Of a stretch of DNA of 53,773 nt, positions 50,502 to 53,773 are shown piece by piece. Position numbers and translations under genes: made by a program. Origin of the DNA: Rhizobiaceae bacterium. Lineage in GTDB: Bacteria; Pseudomonadota; Alphaproteobacteria; Rhizobiales; Rhizobiaceae. The stretch covers positions 1 to 53,773 of the forward strand of contig JANQMU010000096.1 in the NCBI GenBank assembly GCA_028279875.1, written 5' to 3'. Position 1 is the stretch's first letter. Each line of letters opens with the position of its first letter. The notes beneath the pieces were generated by a model. It was given only the letters and a program-made list of their open reading frames with translations. It made no database searches and was not told where the DNA came from.

Positions 50502-51590
50502 ATGGCCACGCTTCAAAATCTCGATCCCGAAATCGAGAGAACCAAAACTATCGTCAGCGACATGCGCTCGAAAATCGAGCAGTCAGGCATTGTGCTGGAG
50601 CAGTTTTCGAAGGCCGAGACGGAACTCGGCGATGCCGATTTCGACATTGAGAATGCGCGGATCGAGGACGTGCTCAAACAGCAGAAGGTCATGGAGGCCA
50701 ATATCGCCGATCTCATTATCGGCCTGGAAGATGCGACCAATGTGTTCGGCGCCGAATTTGAGAGCATGAAGAATTTCTCCGGGTGGGAGAAATTCGTCGG
50801 CGTGTTTTCCAAGCAGCGCATGCAGCGGATGCGCACGGACCGGGTCCGCAACATGTCGCTTGCTGGCAATCTCCAGGAACTGCTTGCCAAGTCGGATGCG
50901 ATCGTCGGGATCCTCAAGGAACAAAAGAGCATATTGGACGAGCGCTACAAGACCTCCGAGGCGAGCCTCATCAATGTGATTGACAGGCGCAAACAGACGA
51001 TGGCCGAACTGGAGACCGTGCAGCAGCGCATCGAGGAACTCAACCCGATGCTGATGGACATGGAGAACCGGATCGCGGCCTCGACGGACCAGACGGAGCG
51101 CACCGAACTGGAGGGGCAGCGCTCGACGCTTGCGACGGAATATAACGAGGCGCAGGCCAAGGAGCAGGAACTGCTGGCCGGTAGCCAGACGCTGGAGCGC
51201 TATACCTCGATGTTCCAGACATTCGTCGATTCGCTCAACAACCAGATCGCAGCGCAAAACACGCTGATCAACAAGCTGACCATCGATACGGAGCAGCGCA
51301 TCGTGCTCTACAAGGCGCTCGAGGATTCGCTCAAGACCGCGGCGCAGCAGGATGTGGCGCACAAGATCAACACGCTGGGCAGCCAGGTCGACACCGCGGC
51401 GGAGGAAACCATGGCCGGGATCGGATCGGCCTCGCAGCGCCATATCGGCGACCTCTTGGAGATGCATGAGAAAAACATGCTGGCGACCCAGGACATCCAA
51501 CGGCGCAAGAAACTCGCCGATGACGCCTTCGCACGGCGTTTTGCCGAGGTGATGGAGAAGCACAACGCCGCCGACTATGTCCGTTCGTGA
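50502..51590 (+). CDS. Coiled-coil protein, possibly TelA-like, unknown function
   Basis: A 362-residue, highly charged protein rich in Glu, Gln, Lys and Leu with long heptad-like stretches (about residues 130-280 and 290-350). No signal peptide or membrane segment is seen, so it is cytoplasmic. SLAGNLQELLAKSDAIVGIL and the late TFVDSLNNQIAAQNTLINKL are loosely like TelA-family toxic-anion resistance proteins, but I cannot confirm that. It is first of three tightly spaced genes (25-base gap to the next) and starts after a good ribosome binding site. Its role is unknown; forming an elongated assembly or scaffolding the ATPase is possible. Confidence 0.75.
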   Translation: MATLQNLDPEIERTKTIVSDMRSKIEQSGIVLEQFSKAETELGDADFDIENARIEDVLKQQKVMEANIADLIIGLEDATNVFGAEFESMKNFSGWEKFVGVFSKQRMQRMRTDRVRNMSLAGNLQELLAKSDAIVGILKEQKSILDERYKTSEASLINVIDRRKQTMAELETVQQRIEELNPMLMDMENRIAASTDQTERTELEGQRSTLATEYNEAQAKEQELLAGSQTLERYTSMFQTFVDSLNNQIAAQNTLINKLTIDTEQRIVLYKALEDSLKTAAQQDVAHKINTLGSQVDTAAEETMAGIGSASQRHIGDLLEMHEKNMLATQDIQRRKKLADDAFARRFAEVMEKHNAADYVRS

Positions 51591-51615
51591 CCGGCAGATG
51601 GTGTCGACAGGGTAG

Positions 51616-52761
51616 ATGAGCAGCAAAAGCGGACAGGCAGAGCTCTATTTCCAGTCGATCAGGGCGGCTTTGAACGGCCTTGACCGTTTCCTCGCCGAAG
51701 ACGATTCGCCGCTCTACAAACACAGCCTGATCGGCCGGACCGTCGTTCCCTATGTGGACCGGCTGATGCGGACCTTTTCATGCTGGGAACACCGCATCGG
51801 CTTTGCCCGGACCTTCCGCATCTCCCGTGCCGAGAGCGGGTTTCCGGCCTATCAACACGTGCTCGAACTGGAGAACGATCGCAAGCGGGCGAAGAAACGG
51901 CTGGCCGAAATGCCCGACGCCGATGCGCTGCGGTCCGAGATGGTGGATCATATCCTGCGCGAGCGGTCCTTTCCGAAAGCCCAGCAGGAGCGCATGGCCG
52001 AGCGTGTCTATCTCGAGGCGATCGGCAAGGGCGATATCTTCCGGCCCTTCGTGCTGCCGGAAACCATCCGGGTTTCCGTCAATCCGAAAACCCGGCGCCC
52101 TTTCTATGTGGTGCATTGGGGTGCGTTTGACGGCAGCCAGTCGCTGCCGATGGTCTATATGGCGGTGGTCGAGGATTCCAGCGCCGAACTCGGCCGGATG
52201 CTGGTCACCGAGGAAGGCGGGCTGAACGAGAACATCACCATCCCGCTGCCGGTAGAGGGCCTGCTCAATCCGGATTTTGCCAATCCGTTCGACGATTTCG
52301 CCAAGAAGAACAGCGCCTATTCGCTGACCCCGGCGACCATCGCCAACAATCTCGATCAGGATTTCGACGAAATCCATCCCAAACAGTTGCGGCGCTTCGT
52401 GCTTGGGCCGTTTTATTCGGCGGGCATCACCGAGCACAACAGCCAGGTGGCCGATATCCTGGCGAAGGTCCGGCAGCCGGAGCATGCCTGGCTGTTGACC
52501 TGGACGATCCAGGAGGTGGTGTCGATCGCCGAGCAGCCGGCGCGGCGCGGCCTGTGGAGTTCGCAGCCGCCGCGCGAGGAGTTTCATATCGACACGTCGG
52601 ACCTGGAGGCGACCCGGCAGGGCGTCAGCCATTATGAAAAACACGCGCTGGTTCCGCATGATGCCTATCAGGCGCTCTATGCCAGCGGCGATGCCGACAG
52701 CGTGTTCGGCGGATACAATGTCCACGTCATTTCCGGCGACCAGATCACCAGCGGGATTTAG
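51616..52761 (+). CDS. Protein of unknown function, middle gene of AAA+ operon
   Basis: A 381-residue soluble protein without signal peptide or membrane segments. I recognise no family. The first 110 residues are helical and basic, with several aromatic residues (YFQSIRAALNGLDRFL; MRTFSCWEHRIGFARTF). The middle (about 145-240) is beta-rich, with FYVVHWGAFDGSQSLPMVYM, and the C-terminus GGYNVHVISGDQITSGI is also strand-like. It begins 25 bases after the coiled-coil gene and ends nine bases before the ATPase gene, so the three proteins are likely made together and probably interact. Confidence 0.75.
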   Translation: MSSKSGQAELYFQSIRAALNGLDRFLAEDDSPLYKHSLIGRTVVPYVDRLMRTFSCWEHRIGFARTFRISRAESGFPAYQHVLELENDRKRAKKRLAEMPDADALRSEMVDHILRERSFPKAQQERMAERVYLEAIGKGDIFRPFVLPETIRVSVNPKTRRPFYVVHWGAFDGSQSLPMVYMAVVEDSSAELGRMLVTEEGGLNENITIPLPVEGLLNPDFANPFDDFAKKNSAYSLTPATIANNLDQDFDEIHPKQLRRFVLGPFYSAGITEHNSQVADILAKVRQPEHAWLLTWTIQEVVSIAEQPARRGLWSSQPPREEFHIDTSDLEATRQGVSHYEKHALVPHDAYQALYASGDADSVFGGYNVHVISGDQITSGI

Positions 52762-52770
52762 GATCTTCCA

Positions 52771-53773
52771 ATGAGCCAGAATGCCGGCCTGACCACCATC
52801 CACGAGGACGATATCGAAAAACACCGCGCCACAGCGCAAAGCCTGGTGACGCGGACGGTCGTGCTGCAGCGCGATGACGGGCGGCCGGGCACGGCGCTGG
52901 CCGGCAGCGGCCGGCGCTTCGTCTCCACGGTCTCGACCCGGTCGGTGCGGCGCAGCCGGGAAATCGAACTGGCGAAGACCATCGCCGCCGTGCGGCCCGA
53001 TGATCCGCTGCTGTCGATCGCCCAGCACACGCTGCTCTATCGGGCACGCCGCGGCCTGGCGGTGGCGCTGGCGCTGGGCGATACATTCGCCAAACAGAGC
53101 GAACTGGAAGCGTTGCAGTCGAAGAACACGGCCTCGCCGCTGGACGGCGAGGATGCGACCCGCTTCAAGGCGCTGCTGTCGGCTTCGGCCTATGTGGCGG
53201 CCTTTTCCTTTGCCGCCTATCTCAGCCAGTTGCTGGACGGAGACAGCGAGCCGGTGGAGGACACGCCGGAACCCGATTTTGTGTTCGATACGTCGCAGGA
53301 TGCCCTCAAATCCATGGTCGCCGGCCTCGATGCGGCGATTGCCGGGGCCGCGGACGATCTTGTCCTGATCGCCCGGGCGAAGGCCTTTGCCCGCACGGCG
53401 ATCGAAGGCCTGTTGCAAAGGCGGGCGCGGTTCTCCGGCCTGTCGGATTTCGCCGAGGGGCATATCCGCATCGACCGGGACGACTTCACGCTGAACGGGT
53501 TCGACGTGGCGCCGGGCGAAAAGCGCAAGCCGCTGGTGATGAGCTTCAAGGCCCCCGACGAGATCATCGGCAACCATATCGCCAAATACCAGGCCATGAA
53601 GCTTGCCAAGATGCTGATGGCCTATGATTTCGACCGGCAGATGAACCCGTTCGTCGAACTGGGCGGTTTCCTGTTCACCTTCATCGGCGACGGCATGCCG
53701 GGCACCGGCAAGACGATCCTGATCCAGATGATCGCCGGGCTGGTCCATGAATATTGCCAGGTCGCCGGCTATC
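52771..53773 (+). CDS. AAA+ ATPase, truncated by the window edge
   Basis: The open frame runs from the ATG at 52771 to the end of the window (334 codons) with no stop. About 300 N-terminal residues of unrecognised sequence precede the ATPase, whose Walker A is GDGMPGTGKT at residues 306-315 (FLFTFIGDGMPGTGKTILI). The sequence stops before Walker B and the sensor motifs. MSFKAPDEIIGNHIAKYQAMKLAKML leads into the domain (key part: PDEIIGNHIAKYQA). The N-terminal part has a hydrophobic helix (SAYVAAFSFAAYLSQLL) but no clear membrane span. Such AAA+ proteins remodel partner proteins; here the two upstream genes are the obvious candidates. The start follows AGGATC and the spacing to the previous stop is nine bases. 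Confidence 0.85.
   Translation, partial: MSQNAGLTTIHEDDIEKHRATAQSLVTRTVVLQRDDGRPGTALAGSGRRFVSTVSTRSVRRSREIELAKTIAAVRPDDPLLSIAQHTLLYRARRGLAVALALGDTFAKQSELEALQSKNTASPLDGEDATRFKALLSASAYVAAFSFAAYLSQLLDGDSEPVEDTPEPDFVFDTSQDALKSMVAGLDAAIAGAADDLVLIARAKAFARTAIEGLLQRRARFSGLSDFAEGHIRIDRDDFTLNGFDVAPGEKRKPLVMSFKAPDEIIGNHIAKYQAMKLAKMLMAYDFDRQMNPFVELGGFLFTFIGDGMPGTGKTILIQMIAGLVHEYCQVAGY

Noticed and set aside
51778..53748. 656-codon minus-strand frame opposite the AAA+ operon
   Set aside because: The plus-strand frames have ribosome binding sites, tight spacing and a Walker A motif. The antisense frame has none of these and a composition typical of shadow frames.
1..53773. CRISPR arrays, tRNA or rRNA genes
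   Set aside because: I saw no regularly spaced direct repeats of array type and no tRNA- or rRNA-like sequence by eye. A dedicated scan (tRNAscan-SE, Infernal) would be needed to exclude a small RNA.

Overview
The window is high-GC DNA (about 60-65% by eye) with dense, short-gap operons, many ATP-binding-cassette and TRAP importers, short-chain dehydrogenases and GntR/LysR/XRE/MarR/TetR regulators. This points to a free-living alphaproteobacterium. The choXWV-betI choline locus, a PL15 alginate-lyase cluster resembling that of Agrobacterium, and a malic enzyme fused to a phosphotransacetylase-like domain fit the Hyphomicrobiales (Rhizobiales). This is inference; no rRNA or tRNA gene is present to settle it.

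Layout. (1) 1-2313: a LysR regulator whose likely divergent target lies just off the left edge, a DUF2164 gene, then a small AT-rich patch with a 265-bp MITE-like element, a cysteine-rich secreted protein and an IS1380-type transposase remnant. (2) 2314-5449: MaeB-type malic enzyme and an atypical SDR. (3) 5783-9920: a four-gene Mla/MCE phospholipid-transport operon (STAS-permease, ATPase, MCE protein, auxiliary lipoprotein). (4) 9921-13766: a long imperfect palindrome between convergent genes, a VOC protein, a chemoreceptor and an exported thioredoxin-like protein. (5) 13910-22005: D-erythronate-dehydrogenase-like gene, XRE-cupin regulator, and a tight operon of FAD amine oxidase, TRAP transporter, MlrC-type M81 hydrolase and alpha/beta hydrolase. 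(6) 22010-30247: a CUT2 sugar importer with its GntR regulator, divergent from a sugar-acid pathway (two SDRs, enolase-superfamily dehydratase, SMP-30 lactonase) and a nitroreductase. (7) 30284-39347: an alginate-oligosaccharide assimilation cluster (KdgF, GntR, AlgS-M1-M2-Q importer, PL15 lyase, uronate reductase-like SDR). (8) 39380-41482: MOSC protein, cysteine-tailed MarR regulator and a divergent exported protein. (9) 41537-45202: nucleoside hydrolase, HugZ-like protein, CaiB-type CoA transferase and HSD10-like SDR. (10) 45306-49015: choline importer choXWV with betI. (11) 49088-50194: thymidine kinase and cytochrome c. (12) 50502-window end: an unrecognised three-gene operon (coiled-coil protein, unknown protein, AAA+ ATPase) truncated by the right edge.

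How they work together. Most of the window is scavenging: each catabolic block carries its own importer, enzymes and local regulator, and several divergent promoters contain clear inverted repeats that are candidate operators. The best-resolved pathway is alginate: oligomers enter through AlgSM1M2Q, PL15 cuts them to unsaturated monomer, KdgF opens the ring to DEH and the SDR would reduce DEH to KDG; KDG kinase and aldolase are not in this window. The least explained block is the coiled-coil/unknown/AAA+ operon at the right edge, which is the best candidate for an undescribed system. Three palindromic elements in intergenic gaps (1297-1561, 5567-5606, 9921-10082) are the other structure not accounted for by genes.
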